A stretch of 64,000 nt of DNA from Allosphingosinicella deserti (GTDB lineage: Bacteria > Pseudomonadota > Alphaproteobacteria > Sphingomonadales > Sphingomonadaceae): NCBI RefSeq assembly GCF_003012735.1, contig NZ_PXYI01000007.1, forward strand, positions 62,001 to 126,000, read 5' to 3'. This document shows, in pieces, positions 8,830-16,336 of this stretch (position 1 is its first letter; every line of letters begins with the position of its first letter). Both the position numbers and the translations under genes were made by a program. Below the pieces are notes generated by a model. The model was not told where the DNA came from. It saw nothing but the letters and a program-made list of their open reading frames with translations, and searched no databases.

Positions 8830-9120
8830 ATGGTTCAGGACGGTTTTGCGATCTTCTTCCTGCTCGCTTTTCTCTGCGGGGTCATGGCCCTGCTGGCGAG
8901 CATCCGCGACGATGCGGGTGCGATCCTGGCCGCGCTGAGCGGAACGGATGCGGCGCCGCGGGTCCGGACGATGCGCCGCGTGCGACTCTCCGAGCGGCCG
9001 ACCGCCGAAGTGCCCCATGTGAAGCGGCGGCTCGCCACTCTGATCCACGGCGGACTCGCCCCGGTTACCGAGACACCGCGGATATGGGCGTTTCGACGCG
9101 CCGATCCGGATGCGCTCTGA
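8830..9120 (+). CDS. Small membrane protein, unknown function
   Basis: Predicted 96-residue protein with one hydrophobic helix at about residues 6-24 (FAIFFLLAFLCGVMALLA) and a basic, arginine-rich soluble tail. The start ATG 8830 is fixed by GGAGG at 8819-8823, six bases upstream. A longer form from 8797 would push the hydrophobic segment inside and has no such site. No family recognised. The topology suggests an inner-membrane anchor with a cytoplasmic basic tail. Confidence 0.7.
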   Translation: MVQDGFAIFFLLAFLCGVMALLASIRDDAGAILAALSGTDAAPRVRTMRRVRLSERPTAEVPHVKRRLATLIHGGLAPVTETPRIWAFRRADPDAL

Positions 9121-9254
9121 AGCGGAACTCGCCGTCTGGCCTCGGCGACCTGTGCCGCGTGTGCGGTGGGAGCCACGCTGGCGGTAATCCTGCGTTCAGG
9201 ATCGAATTCACAAATTCGGCACCTCACATTCCCTTCACGCGGAGGAAGAAACGC

Positions 9255-9890
9255 ATGCGAATGTTGACCAAGGCCCTTTTCGCCGCGGCCGGCTCGCTCG
9301 TGCTTGCGGGCGCTGCGACGGCCGCCGGACATCCGGTGCAGACCGTGTCGTCCGATGCCAAGATAGTGCGGGTGATGCTGCCCGATGGATCGGTGCAGCA
9401 GGTCCGCTACCGCGGCGCGGTGCCGCCGACCCTGGTGGTCGTGCCCGTGCGCCGGGTGGCACCGCCGATCTCGCTGATTGGCGACGACATGTTCGCGCCG
9501 TTCGCAATGTTCGACCAGATCGCTGCCGAGATGGATCGGCATATGGACGTGATGCTGCGCCAGGCCGCTGCCGCCCGCGGTGCTGCCGCTGCCGGCGGTG
9601 CGCGCACCGGCGCCGCCCCGGGGCTCACCTTGACCTCGGGCGGCCAGACGGCGCCGGCCGGTCTGGTAAGCTATTCGTTCAGCTCGACCAGCGTCGGCGG
9701 CAGCACGTGCAGCCGCTCGGTGCAGATGGTATCGCAGGGCGAGGGCAAGGCGCCGCTGGTCACCGAGAAGGTCGAGGGCGATTGCGGTGCGGCGCCATCG
9801 GTCGCGCCGCCCGCCGCGCCGCCGGCACCGGCGGCGCCCGCCGCGGCAGCACCGGCCAAGCCGAAGATCGATCACCGCGACACGATCTGA
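9255..9890 (+). CDS. Secreted hypothetical protein, Ala/Pro-rich tail
   Basis: Predicted exported protein of 211 residues. A Sec signal peptide covers about 1-23 (MLTKALFAAAGSLVLAGAAT then AAG). A small beta-rich part follows, containing KIVRVMLPDGSVQQVRY. Then come an alanine/glycine stretch, a region with two cysteines (STCSRSVQMVSQ and VEGDCG), and a low-complexity Pro/Ala tail near 178-205. GGAGGAAG lies a few bases before ATG 9255. A terminator follows at 9916. No family recognised; probably periplasmic. Confidence 0.8.
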   Translation: MRMLTKALFAAAGSLVLAGAATAAGHPVQTVSSDAKIVRVMLPDGSVQQVRYRGAVPPTLVVVPVRRVAPPISLIGDDMFAPFAMFDQIAAEMDRHMDVMLRQAAAARGAAAAGGARTGAAPGLTLTSGGQTAPAGLVSYSFSSTSVGGSTCSRSVQMVSQGEGKAPLVTEKVEGDCGAAPSVAPPAAPPAPAAPAAAAPAKPKIDHRDTI

Positions 9891-9915
9891 CGATCGCGAT
9901 CCGGTCAGCAGACGA

Positions 9916-9951
9916 GGGGCGTTGCCGGACGGCAGCGCCCCTTGCGTTTTT
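9916..9951 (+). terminator. Rho-independent terminator
   Basis: Hairpin GGGGCGTTGCC / GGCAGCGCCCC (one G-U pair, four-base loop) followed by TTGCGTTTTT. It sits 26 bases after the stop of the secreted-protein gene and ends that transcript. Confidence 0.85.
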
Positions 9952-9977
9952 GCACGGCCCGTGGCGGCAACGCGATG

Positions 9978-10139
9978 TCAGACCTTGTCCTTTCCGGGGA
10001 TCGGCACCTTGCGCGGTCCCTGGTTGGAACGCGAGGGCTCGCCGCCCTTCATCGATTGCTCGAGGCTGCCCTTGCCCATGTCGCCCTTTTTGGGATTGCG
10101 ATCGGGGGCTGGATCCTCGGTCGGTACGCGGTCGCTCAC
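9978..10139 (-). CDS. Small hydrophilic protein (53 aa), GTG start
   Basis: A 54-codon frame running from GTG 10139 to TGA 9978. A good ribosome-binding site AGGAGAAAG sits just before the start. The product is hydrophilic and rich in Pro, Lys, Gly and Asp: MSDRVPTEDPAPDRNPKKGD, then MGKGSLEQSMKGGEP, ending KVPIPGKDKV. It has no membrane segment and looks disordered, resembling the short stress-associated hydrophilic proteins found in alphaproteobacteria, though I cannot name a family. A 74-codon frame on the opposite strand over the same DNA lacks a comparable start signal and I treat it as a shadow. Confidence 0.7.
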   Translation of the reverse strand: MSDRVPTEDPAPDRNPKKGDMGKGSLEQSMKGGEPSRSNQGPRKVPIPGKDKV

Positions 10140-10258
10140 GGTCTTTCTCCTATGATGAGAGCATAACGATCGGCCGGCGAGCCTGTGCCCGGTGCCCCCG
10201 CAAGGGCGGGACGGGGCGTGGCGATGTCCTCACCAAACCTTGATTGAAAACCCGGCTG

Positions 10259-10285
10259 TACCATATACCATCCATGTGGATGGTA
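10259..10285 (+). promoter_or_regulatory. Palindromic operator upstream of CopG-type regulator gene
   Basis: Perfect inverted repeat TACCATCCA-TG-TGGATGGTA at 10266-10285, preceded directly by a further half-site TACCATA at 10259-10265. It ends 13 bases before the regulator's ATG. Ribbon-helix-helix proteins typically bind short palindromic half-sites in their own promoters, so autoregulation is the natural reading. Not tested. Confidence 0.65.
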
Positions 10286-10298
10286 AGAGGATGGCGGA

Positions 10299-10721
10299 AT
10301 GGCTGAGGTAAAGGTGGTGCCGCCGCGTGCGAGGGTGCCCGACAGCGAGAAGATCACGATCAATCTCGGTTTCGTCGACCTCGGCCAGATCGATCTTCTC
10401 GTGCAGGATGGATTCTATTCCAACCGCACGGATTTCATCCGCACGGCTATCCGCAACCAGTTGGAGCGGCACGGGGAAGAGGTCCGCAAGTCGGTGCGGC
10501 GCAAGCAGCTCGATCTCGGGCTGAGCCGGATCGATCGTGCCGAGCTCGAAGCCGTGAAGGCGGCCGGAGACACGCTGGAGCTTCAGGTTCTGGGATTGCT
10601 GAGCATCGCCGACGATGTGAGCCCCGAGCTCGCCCGCGAGACGATCATGTCGCTTCGAGTGCTCGGGGCGCTTCACGCCAGCGCAGCGGTGAAGGCCGCG
10701 CTTGCCGACCGAATGCGCTGA
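10299..10721 (+). CDS. CopG-family ribbon-helix-helix transcriptional regulator
   Basis: DNA-binding protein of 140 residues. The ribbon-helix-helix occupies about 15-60: strand KITINLGFVDLGQIDLLV, then helix DGFYSNRTDFIRTAIRNQLE. The remaining C-terminal part is helical and probably mediates oligomerisation or effector binding; it contains DTLELQVLGLLSIADDVSPE. The gene lies 63 bases before a PHB-depolymerase-like esterase and is preceded by a palindrome that is its likely operator. Its probable role is local repression of itself and the esterase. Confidence 0.85.
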   Translation: MAEVKVVPPRARVPDSEKITINLGFVDLGQIDLLVQDGFYSNRTDFIRTAIRNQLERHGEEVRKSVRRKQLDLGLSRIDRAELEAVKAAGDTLELQVLGLLSIADDVSPELARETIMSLRVLGALHASAAVKAALADRMR

Positions 10722-10784
10722 GGCGCGAACACGAGAAACAATGATTTTCCGCGGCCGCTCGGCCGCCAGTGCAAAGGACCCGAC

Positions 10785-11984
10785 ATGAAGCGCGTATCGA
10801 TGAAGGACATGATGGAGGCGACCCGGCTCACCAGGGCCGGTCGTCTCGCCGAAGCGACTTCGCTGCTTCAGGGGGGAACGACGTCCCATGTCGCCCCCGT
10901 CGGCTCGGACGGCCATCAGGAGGAGATCATCGATCTGCTTCCGCGCGGCGGAGACACGGCGTTCTGGGCCCTTCCGCCCGACGCGCAAAGCGACGCTCCG
11001 GCGATGGCGCCGATGAACGCGTTCACGGCCAAGGCACGGGAGGCGTTTTCGGCGCTCGGCACCAGCGACGGCCTGGGCGGTCTCGGGCGCTTCCCCGGGG
11101 CACACGGGCTCAAGCCAGGAATGCCTGCCGCGACCCCCGAGATCCCGGCGGGGGCGCGCTTCGAGCAGCATCTCTATGCCGAGCCCGGTGGGCAGCGCAC
11201 CTACAAACTTTATGTGCCGAGCCGGGTGCAATCCTCGCCGGCGCTGATCGTGATGCTGCACGGCTGCACCCAATCGGCGGACGATTTCGCACTCGGGACC
11301 GGGATGAACGCGCTCGCCGAGGAGCAGGGCTTCCTGGTCGCCTATCCCGAGCAGCCGTCGTCGGCCAATTCCTCGAAATGCTGGAATTGGTTCAACGCCG
11401 CGGACCAGGCGCGCGATGGCGGCGAGGCCGCTCTGCTGGCCGGAATCACCCGCGCGGTGATCGCCAGCCATGGTATCGACCCGGCACGCGTTTTCGCCGC
11501 CGGCCTGTCCGCGGGCGGCGCCGCGGCAGCGATCCTCGGGGCGCGCTATCCCGATCTCTTTGCCGCGGTCGGCGTGCATTCTGGGCTCGCCTGCGGGGCC
11601 GCGCGCGACATGCCGTCGGCCTTCACGGCGATGCAGCGCGGCGGCGGTCGCCCGAGCAAGGTCTCGGGCGCGGCGCGGCCGGTGCGGACGATCGTGTTCC
11701 ACGGCGACGGCGACAAGACGGTCAACCCGGTGAACGGCGATCAGGTGGTGGCGCAATTCGGCACCGCGTCGCTGCGCCAGACGACCGCACAAGGCGAGGC
11801 GCAGGGGCGAGCGTTCACGCGCATCGTCCACAGCGACGGCGCCGGCACGCCGATGGTCGAGCAGTGGGTGATCCACGGCGCCGGCCACGCCTGGTCCGGC
11901 GGCAGCGCCAAGGGATCCTACACAGATCCGCGCGGCCCGGATGCGAGCCGGGAAATGGTGCGGTTCTTCCTCGGCGAAGCCTGA
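10785..11984 (+). CDS. PHB depolymerase family esterase (alpha/beta hydrolase)
   Basis: Serine esterase of 399 residues of the poly(3-hydroxybutyrate) depolymerase/feruloyl esterase family. The N-terminal 120 residues are a non-catalytic extension. The hydrolase begins about 125. The oxyanion region is VMLHGCTQSADDF (about 157-168), the nucleophile S242 lies in GLSAGG, and the acid and His regions are FHGDGDKTV and GAGHAWSGG near the C-terminus. No clear Sec signal is visible, so an intracellular role on polyester granules or short esters is possible. The substrate cannot be told from the sequence. It probably forms an operon with the preceding CopG-type regulator. Confidence 0.88.
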   Translation: MKRVSMKDMMEATRLTRAGRLAEATSLLQGGTTSHVAPVGSDGHQEEIIDLLPRGGDTAFWALPPDAQSDAPAMAPMNAFTAKAREAFSALGTSDGLGGLGRFPGAHGLKPGMPAATPEIPAGARFEQHLYAEPGGQRTYKLYVPSRVQSSPALIVMLHGCTQSADDFALGTGMNALAEEQGFLVAYPEQPSSANSSKCWNWFNAADQARDGGEAALLAGITRAVIASHGIDPARVFAAGLSAGGAAAAILGARYPDLFAAVGVHSGLACGAARDMPSAFTAMQRGGGRPSKVSGAARPVRTIVFHGDGDKTVNPVNGDQVVAQFGTASLRQTTAQGEAQGRAFTRIVHSDGAGTPMVEQWVIHGAGHAWSGGSAKGSYTDPRGPDASREMVRFFLGEA

Positions 11985-12002
11985 GCTTCGCCGAGGCACT
12001 AT

Positions 12003-12518
12003 TCATACCGCGTCCTTGCCGCGGGCGATCGCGACGACGCCGGTCCGCGCCACTTCGACCAGGCCGACCTCGCGCATCAGGGCGATGAACGTGTCGAGCT
12101 TGTCGCTGCTGCCGGTGATCTCGAACACGAAGCTGCCGGTGGTCGCATCGAGCACGCGTGCGCGGTAGATGTCGGCGAGGCGCATCGCTTCGATCCGGTG
12201 CTCGCCGGTGCCGGCGACCTTGACCAGCGCAAGCTCCCGCTCGACGTGCGGGCCGTAGGCGGTGAGATCGGTGACCTTATGGACCGGCACGAGCCGTTCG
12301 AGCTGGGCGATGATCTGCTCGATCACGTGCGGCGAGCCCGAGGTGACGATGGTGATCCGGCTGAGCGCGGAATCACCGCTGACGTCGGCAACGGTCAGGC
12401 TTTCGATATTGTAGCCGCGCGACGAGAACAATCCGGCGACGCGCGCGAGGATGCCCGCTTCGTTGTCGACGATGACGGAGAGGGTATGCCGCTCGGCGGC
12501 TTCGGGAGGGAGGTGCAT
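12003..12518 (-). CDS. ilvN: Acetolactate synthase small (regulatory) subunit
   Basis: Regulatory subunit of acetohydroxyacid synthase, 171 residues. The N-terminal ACT domain is at about 10-85 (HTLSVIVDNEAGILARVAGL, then FSSRGYNIESLTV). The C-terminal domain contains the usual ELALVKV and RARVLDATTGSFVFEITG. It confers feedback inhibition by valine on the large subunit. The start ATG shares a base with the ilvB stop (TGATG), so the subunits are translationally coupled and made in matched amounts. Length is normal for the family. Confidence 0.97.
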   Translation of the reverse strand: MHLPPEAAERHTLSVIVDNEAGILARVAGLFSSRGYNIESLTVADVSGDSALSRITIVTSGSPHVIEQIIAQLERLVPVHKVTDLTAYGPHVERELALVKVAGTGEHRIEAMRLADIYRARVLDATTGSFVFEITGSSDKLDTFIALMREVGLVEVARTGVVAIARGKDAV

Positions 12519-14296
12519 CAAACCAGGGCCTTCGCTTCGTCGTCCATTTCGCCGGAAACCTCGTTCGCCTGCAGGATCATCTCGGTATGGGCGGCGCCCG
12601 ATGGGATCATCGGGAAGCAATTGGCGAGCTTCGCCACCCGGCAATCGACCATGACCGGGCCGGCGTAATCGAGCATCTCGCCGATCCCCGCGTCGAGATC
12701 CTCCGGCCGCTCGATGCGGATACCTTTCCAGCCATAAGCCTCGGCGAGCCGCACGAAGTCGGGGAGGGCGGCCGAATAGCTTTCCGAATAGCGGCTCGCA
12801 TAGGTCAGCTCCTGCCACTGGCGGACCATGCCCATATATTCGTTGTTGAGGATGAAGACCTTGACCGGCAGCCGATACTGAACCGCGGTCGCCATCTCCT
12901 GGATGTTCATCTGGATCGAGGCCTCGCCGGCGATGTCGATAACCAGCGCCTCGGGATCGCCGAGCTGGGCGCCGATCGCGGCCGGCAGGCCGTAGCCCAT
13001 CGTGCCGAGGCCGCCCGAGGTCAGCCACTTGTTGGGATCCTCGAAATCGAAATGCTGTGCCGCCCACATCTGGTGCTGGCCGACCTCGGTCGAGATGATC
13101 GGGTGCCGCTCCCGCGTCATCTCCCAAAGTCGCCGTATCGCCGCCTGCGGCATGATCTCGGCACGCGAGGCGGGGTAGGAGAGCGACTTCTTGGCGCGCC
13201 AGCCCTCGATCATCGTCCACCAGTGAGAGAGATTGCCCGCGGTCTTGCCCCTGGCGCGCCAGGTCTCGATCAGCGCTGCGAGCGCCTGCCCGGCATCGGC
13301 CACGATCGGCAGGTCGACACGGACATTCTTGTTGATCGAGGAGCGGTCGACATCGATGTGGATCTTCATCGACCCGGGCGAGAAAGCGTCGAGCCGCCCG
13401 GTCACACGATCGTCGAAACGGGCGCCGATGCAGACGATCAGGTCGGCGCGGTTCATCGCCATGTTGGCTTCGTAGGTGCCGTGCATGCCGAGCATGCCGA
13501 GCCACTGCGGCGACGAGGCCGGGAAGGCGCCGAGGCCCATCAGCGTCGAGGTCACGGGGGCGCCGGTCAGCGCCGCCAGCTCGCGCAGCAGCCGGCTCGC
13601 CTCCGGGCCCGCATTGATGATGCCGCCGCCCGTATAGAAAACCGGCCGGGTCGCAGCGGCGAGCATCTCGATCGCCGAGTCGATGTCGGCCGACGCGGGC
13701 GCGCCCGCCGGGCGATAGCCGCGATGCGCGATCCGATCCGGCACCGTGTCCGCCGGCGCGGAGGCGACCTGGACGTTCTTGGGCAAGTCGACGACCACCG
13801 GGCCGGGACGGCCGGAGGTGGCGAGGTGAAAGGCTTCTCGGATCGTCGCCGCGACCTCGGCGGGGTGGCGGACGAGATAATTGTGCTTGGAGCAATGGCG
13901 GGTGATCCCGACCGTGTCGCATTCCTGGAACGCATCGGTGCCGATCAGGCTGGTCGGCACCTGGCCGGTGAGGATGACGAGCGGGATCGAATCGAGCCAC
14001 GCGTCGGTGATGCCGGTGACGGCGTTGGTCGCGCCCGGACCCGAAGTGACGAGCACGACGCCGGGCCTGCCGGTCGATCGCGCATAGCCTTCGGCGGCGT
14101 GAACGGCGCCGCCCTCCTGCCGAACGAGGATGTGACGGATGCGCTCCTGGCGGAACAAGGCGTCGTAGATCGGCAGAACCGCGCCGCCGGGATAGCCGAA
14201 GACGAACTCGACGCCGAGCTCGTCGAGGGTCTCGATCAACCAGTCGGCGCCGCTTTTCTCCTGCGCTTTGTCTTCCGTCGGCCGTTCGGTCAGCAT
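12518..14296 (-). CDS. ilvB: Acetolactate synthase large (catalytic) subunit
   Basis: Thiamine-diphosphate enzyme of 592 residues that condenses pyruvate to acetolactate or 2-aceto-2-hydroxybutyrate, the first common step of valine, leucine and isoleucine synthesis. Catalytic Glu61 is in RQEGGAVHAAEGYA. The FAD/Rossmann middle domain includes GGGIINAGPEA. The C-terminal TPP motif reads IDIAGEASIQMNIQEM ... FILNNEYMGMVRQW, so the canonical GDG is GEA here. Preceded by an attenuator and leader peptide, it is the first gene of ilvBN. AAGGATCG lies before ATG 14296. Confidence 0.97.
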   Translation of the reverse strand: MLTERPTEDKAQEKSGADWLIETLDELGVEFVFGYPGGAVLPIYDALFRQERIRHILVRQEGGAVHAAEGYARSTGRPGVVLVTSGPGATNAVTGITDAWLDSIPLVILTGQVPTSLIGTDAFQECDTVGITRHCSKHNYLVRHPAEVAATIREAFHLATSGRPGPVVVDLPKNVQVASAPADTVPDRIAHRGYRPAGAPASADIDSAIEMLAAATRPVFYTGGGIINAGPEASRLLRELAALTGAPVTSTLMGLGAFPASSPQWLGMLGMHGTYEANMAMNRADLIVCIGARFDDRVTGRLDAFSPGSMKIHIDVDRSSINKNVRVDLPIVADAGQALAALIETWRARGKTAGNLSHWWTMIEGWRAKKSLSYPASRAEIMPQAAIRRLWEMTRERHPIISTEVGQHQMWAAQHFDFEDPNKWLTSGGLGTMGYGLPAAIGAQLGDPEALVIDIAGEASIQMNIQEMATAVQYRLPVKVFILNNEYMGMVRQWQELTYASRYSESYSAALPDFVRLAEAYGWKGIRIERPEDLDAGIGEMLDYAGPVMVDCRVAKLANCFPMIPSGAAHTEMILQANEVSGEMDDEAKALV

Positions 14297-14320
14297 TGTT
14301 TTCGATCCTTGCCTTCACCC

Positions 14321-14354
14321 AAAAGAAAACCCCCGCTCCGGTGGGGAGCGGGGG
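14321..14354 (-). terminator. Transcription attenuator of ilvBN
   Basis: Perfect ten-pair stem CCCCCGCTCC / GGAGCGGGGG (14330-14339 with 14345-14354). On the minus strand it is followed by TTTTCTTTT, placed between the leader peptide and the ilvB start. This is an intrinsic terminator in front of the structural gene, that is, an attenuator. Confidence 0.88.
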
Positions 14355-14380
14355 TCCTGTCTGTCATCCGTTTGCGATGA

Positions 14381-14509
14381 TTATACAGAGCCGGTGCCGT
14401 CTCCCCGATGGAAACAGGTGCCTACTACGATAATGCTAAGGAGCGCCGCGTCGCTGCGGGCCGATGGCGCGGCGTCATCAAAGATCGAGATGTCTGGAAA
14501 CAGGATCAT
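14381..14509 (-). CDS. ilvBN leader peptide (attenuation control)
   Basis: A 42-codon frame directly upstream of the attenuator. Its product contains a dense run of the regulated amino acids: ALLSIIVVGTCF, plus further Ile/Leu/Phe in MILFPDISIF. Consecutive Leu-Leu, Ile-Ile and Val-Val codons about 13-20 codons before the stop (TAA at 14381) are what ribosome-mediated attenuation of a branched-chain amino acid operon needs. Stalling when charged Leu, Ile or Val tRNA is scarce would prevent formation of the terminator hairpin 26 bases beyond the stop. The exact start is uncertain because the ribosome-binding site before ATG 14509 is weak; a later start would keep the control codons. Confidence 0.8.
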   Translation of the reverse strand: MILFPDISIFDDAAPSARSDAALLSIIVVGTCFHRGDGTGSV

Positions 14510-14662
14510 CTTCGCCAAAGCGCCTTTTCGAGGTTCGCGCCGAACATGCCCCACAATTTGCGGCGACGCAAGCCGGCACCGCCGTGGCGGCGCGGTCACA
14601 GCGGCGCCGCAATTGCAGCGCAAAGCGGTATCGCCGGTCGGAAAGGCTGGCGCAGGAGTTTT

Positions 14663-14677
14663 GTTTACGGTATGTTC
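14663..14677 (+). promoter_or_regulatory. LexA-like box (imperfect)
   Basis: GTTT-N7-GTTC with exactly seven bases between the halves, one mismatch from the alphaproteobacterial SOS box GTTC-N7-GTTC. It lies five bases before the ATG of the next small gene. A chance match is quite possible. Confidence 0.25.
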
Positions 14678-14682
14678 CGATC

Positions 14683-14856
14683 ATGAGTTTGCGCTGTCTT
14701 TTCGGTCTTCACCGCGTTTCCCCGGCGTCCATCCTCCGGCGGGACGGCGGCCTGGTCGCGATCTGCGAATCGTGCGCGCGTCCGATGGAGCGGCGCCCCG
14801 GCACGGCGTGGGTCGCCTCGGAGCCGCTCGACCAGCGACGGGATCGCGCCGCCTGA
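14683..14856 (+). CDS. Small hypothetical protein with CxxC
   Basis: Predicted 57-residue protein beginning MSLRCLFGLHRVSPASILRR, with a single CESC pair near the middle (LVAICESCARPMERRPG) that could bind zinc or iron. I recall similar short proteins in sphingomonads annotated only as hypothetical. The start ATG 14683 has no strong ribosome-binding site. The gene lies divergently from the ilvBN leader with about 170 bases between them. Confidence 0.55.
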   Translation: MSLRCLFGLHRVSPASILRRDGGLVAICESCARPMERRPGTAWVASEPLDQRRDRAA

Positions 14857-15246
14857 CCGTCGCATCGCTCCGCTGCTTCCAGAGTCCTGATGGCCGGAGG
14901 GCAGAGGTGCAGGCGTGATCGCCGGCCGCTGCCGATCCGCGCACTCGGCCGCCTCAATCGGACGCGTCGCACGCGCGGTCTTCACGCTGGAAGGTGAGGG
15001 GGAGCGCCGGCCGCGGTCGGATCTGCGATGCGCCGATGCTCCCTCCCACGGCCTCAGGATGCCGTCTCGGCAAACGCCACGTGCCTCGCCGCCCGCCCAA
15101 TCCCCGTCGCTGTGCCGGGTTCGTCCCGTTGCCGGAACGGTCTGCCTGCTTCGCGGCCAGTCGGGATTCCCTCACCCGACGTTCCGGTTAATCCTCTCCG
15201 AGGCAGAGCGGCATCGATCGTCTGCCCCGTGCAGGAGTGAGATGAG
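14857..15246 (+). other. Intergenic region without recognised content
   Basis: About 390 GC-rich bases between two small plus-strand genes. Open frames occur on both strands but none has a convincing start, composition or family resemblance. A weak promoter for the following gene may lie near GGTTAATCCTC (about 15187). Confidence 0.4.
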
Positions 15247-15873
15247 ATGGGAGCCGAAGCCGCCGCGCACAGTCCGCCGGACGCACGCTCGAGCGGAGCG
15301 GCGGCCAACGACGCGCTCGCGCGGGGGCTGATGCTGATGCGCGCCAGCAATCTTTCGGTGGTCCGCCTGCAATTGGCCGTCGAGCGGCGCGATCGCGCCT
15401 GCGTGCTGGAGCGGATCGACGATCTCGCCGCGCTCGATCGCAAGCTCCGTGCGTTGGTGCACGAACTGCCGGTTTCTGCGCCGGGGCTCGATCCGATCGA
15501 ACGCGCGCTGGAGGAGCAAAGCGACATTCTCGCCCGCGAAAAGCTCGCTTTGGTCTCGGGGGTGATACGACGCGGCAGCGAGCCGCTGCCGCGGATCGTG
15601 CCGGTCGGATGCCGGCTGGAGAACCACGGTGATCCGGCAATCCACGGCGGCACGCCCAATCCGGTACACAGCGCGAGCGCGGTCACGCTGCTGCTCGGCC
15701 CCGAGCGAGACGAGGCGGGGCAGGATCAGACACCGAGCGGCCGTGCTGCGCTTCCAACGTGGACCTGGATTGCCGCGGCTGCGATCCTTTTGCTCGTCGT
15801 CGCCGCATCGTGGATGGTGGCGGCATCGGACACGGACCTGATCACGCGATTTCTGGAGATTTCGGGGGGCTGA
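15247..15873 (+). CDS. Hypothetical tail-anchored membrane protein
   Basis: Protein of 208 residues. A charged helical region spans about 22-110 (ARGLMLMRASNLSVVRLQLA and further Arg/Glu/Leu-rich helices). A linker follows, then one transmembrane helix at about 171-191 (WTWIAAAAILLLVVAASWMV) close to the C-terminus, leaving a short tail. This is a C-terminally anchored layout with the bulk in the cytoplasm. AGGAG lies about 10 bases before ATG 15247. Two bases separate its stop from the next ATG, so the two are co-translated. No family recognised. Confidence 0.7.
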   Translation: MGAEAAAHSPPDARSSGAAANDALARGLMLMRASNLSVVRLQLAVERRDRACVLERIDDLAALDRKLRALVHELPVSAPGLDPIERALEEQSDILAREKLALVSGVIRRGSEPLPRIVPVGCRLENHGDPAIHGGTPNPVHSASAVTLLLGPERDEAGQDQTPSGRAALPTWTWIAAAAILLLVVAASWMVAASDTDLITRFLEISGG

Positions 15874-15875
15874 GA

Positions 15876-16214
15876 ATGGCGGAGTGTGACGGCCTGCTGC
15901 GCGCGCAGGCTCTGGAGGCCTATGAGGCGATACCCTCGCTCGACACGCACGGCGAATTGACGCGACTCATTCTGGCGGAAGTGACGCTGCTGACCCAGAA
16001 ATACCGCAACGTCCGACGCCACGACGTTCCCCACATCCAGGAACTGGCGGGCCTGCTCGACGTCCTCTGGCAAGAGGTCGAGATGGTCGCCGCCCGCGGT
16101 CCGGCGCTCGCGATGCTGGGCGGGTCATCGGCCGGGCCCGTCCCCGCACCGATCACCGCGATCCCGACGCGAATGGACGCGGTGCAGGTTGAGGCGCCTC
16201 GGGAGCCGGCCTGA
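15876..16214 (+). CDS. Hypothetical protein coupled to a membrane protein
   Basis: Soluble, mainly helical protein of 112 residues (helices around AQALEAYEAIPSLDTHGELT and IQELAGLLDVLWQEVEMV) with a Pro/Ala-rich tail. It begins two bases after the stop of the tail-anchored protein, so the two probably act together. No family recognised and no catalytic motif seen. The frame is open further upstream, but ATG 15876 is the first start not overlapping the neighbour. Confidence 0.65.
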   Translation: MAECDGLLRAQALEAYEAIPSLDTHGELTRLILAEVTLLTQKYRNVRRHDVPHIQELAGLLDVLWQEVEMVAARGPALAMLGGSSAGPVPAPITAIPTRMDAVQVEAPREPA

Positions 16215-16336
16215 TCCTCAGGCGCTATCCGAGCGTGCGAAGAGCGCTCAGCCCCGGGCAGGCGGACGCGGTGCCTTCCGCCCCCCTTTGATGATGCTCG
16301 GCCGCCCGGCGCTCCCGCGCCCGGAGTCGGACAGCC

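Noticed and set aside
8712-9890. Long form of the secreted protein starting at 8712
   Set aside because: The extra 181 codons cross the 8830-9120 gene in another frame and bury the signal peptide; GGAGGAAG marks ATG 9255.
9942-10166. 74-codon plus-strand frame with a hydrophobic stretch
   Set aside because: It covers the 53-residue minus-strand gene, which has the better ribosome-binding site and coding-like composition; the apparent membrane segment comes from reading that gene backwards.
12587-14380. 597-codon plus-strand frame over ilvB
   Set aside because: Shadow of ilvB: no motif, no ribosome-binding site, composition typical of a reversed coding strand.
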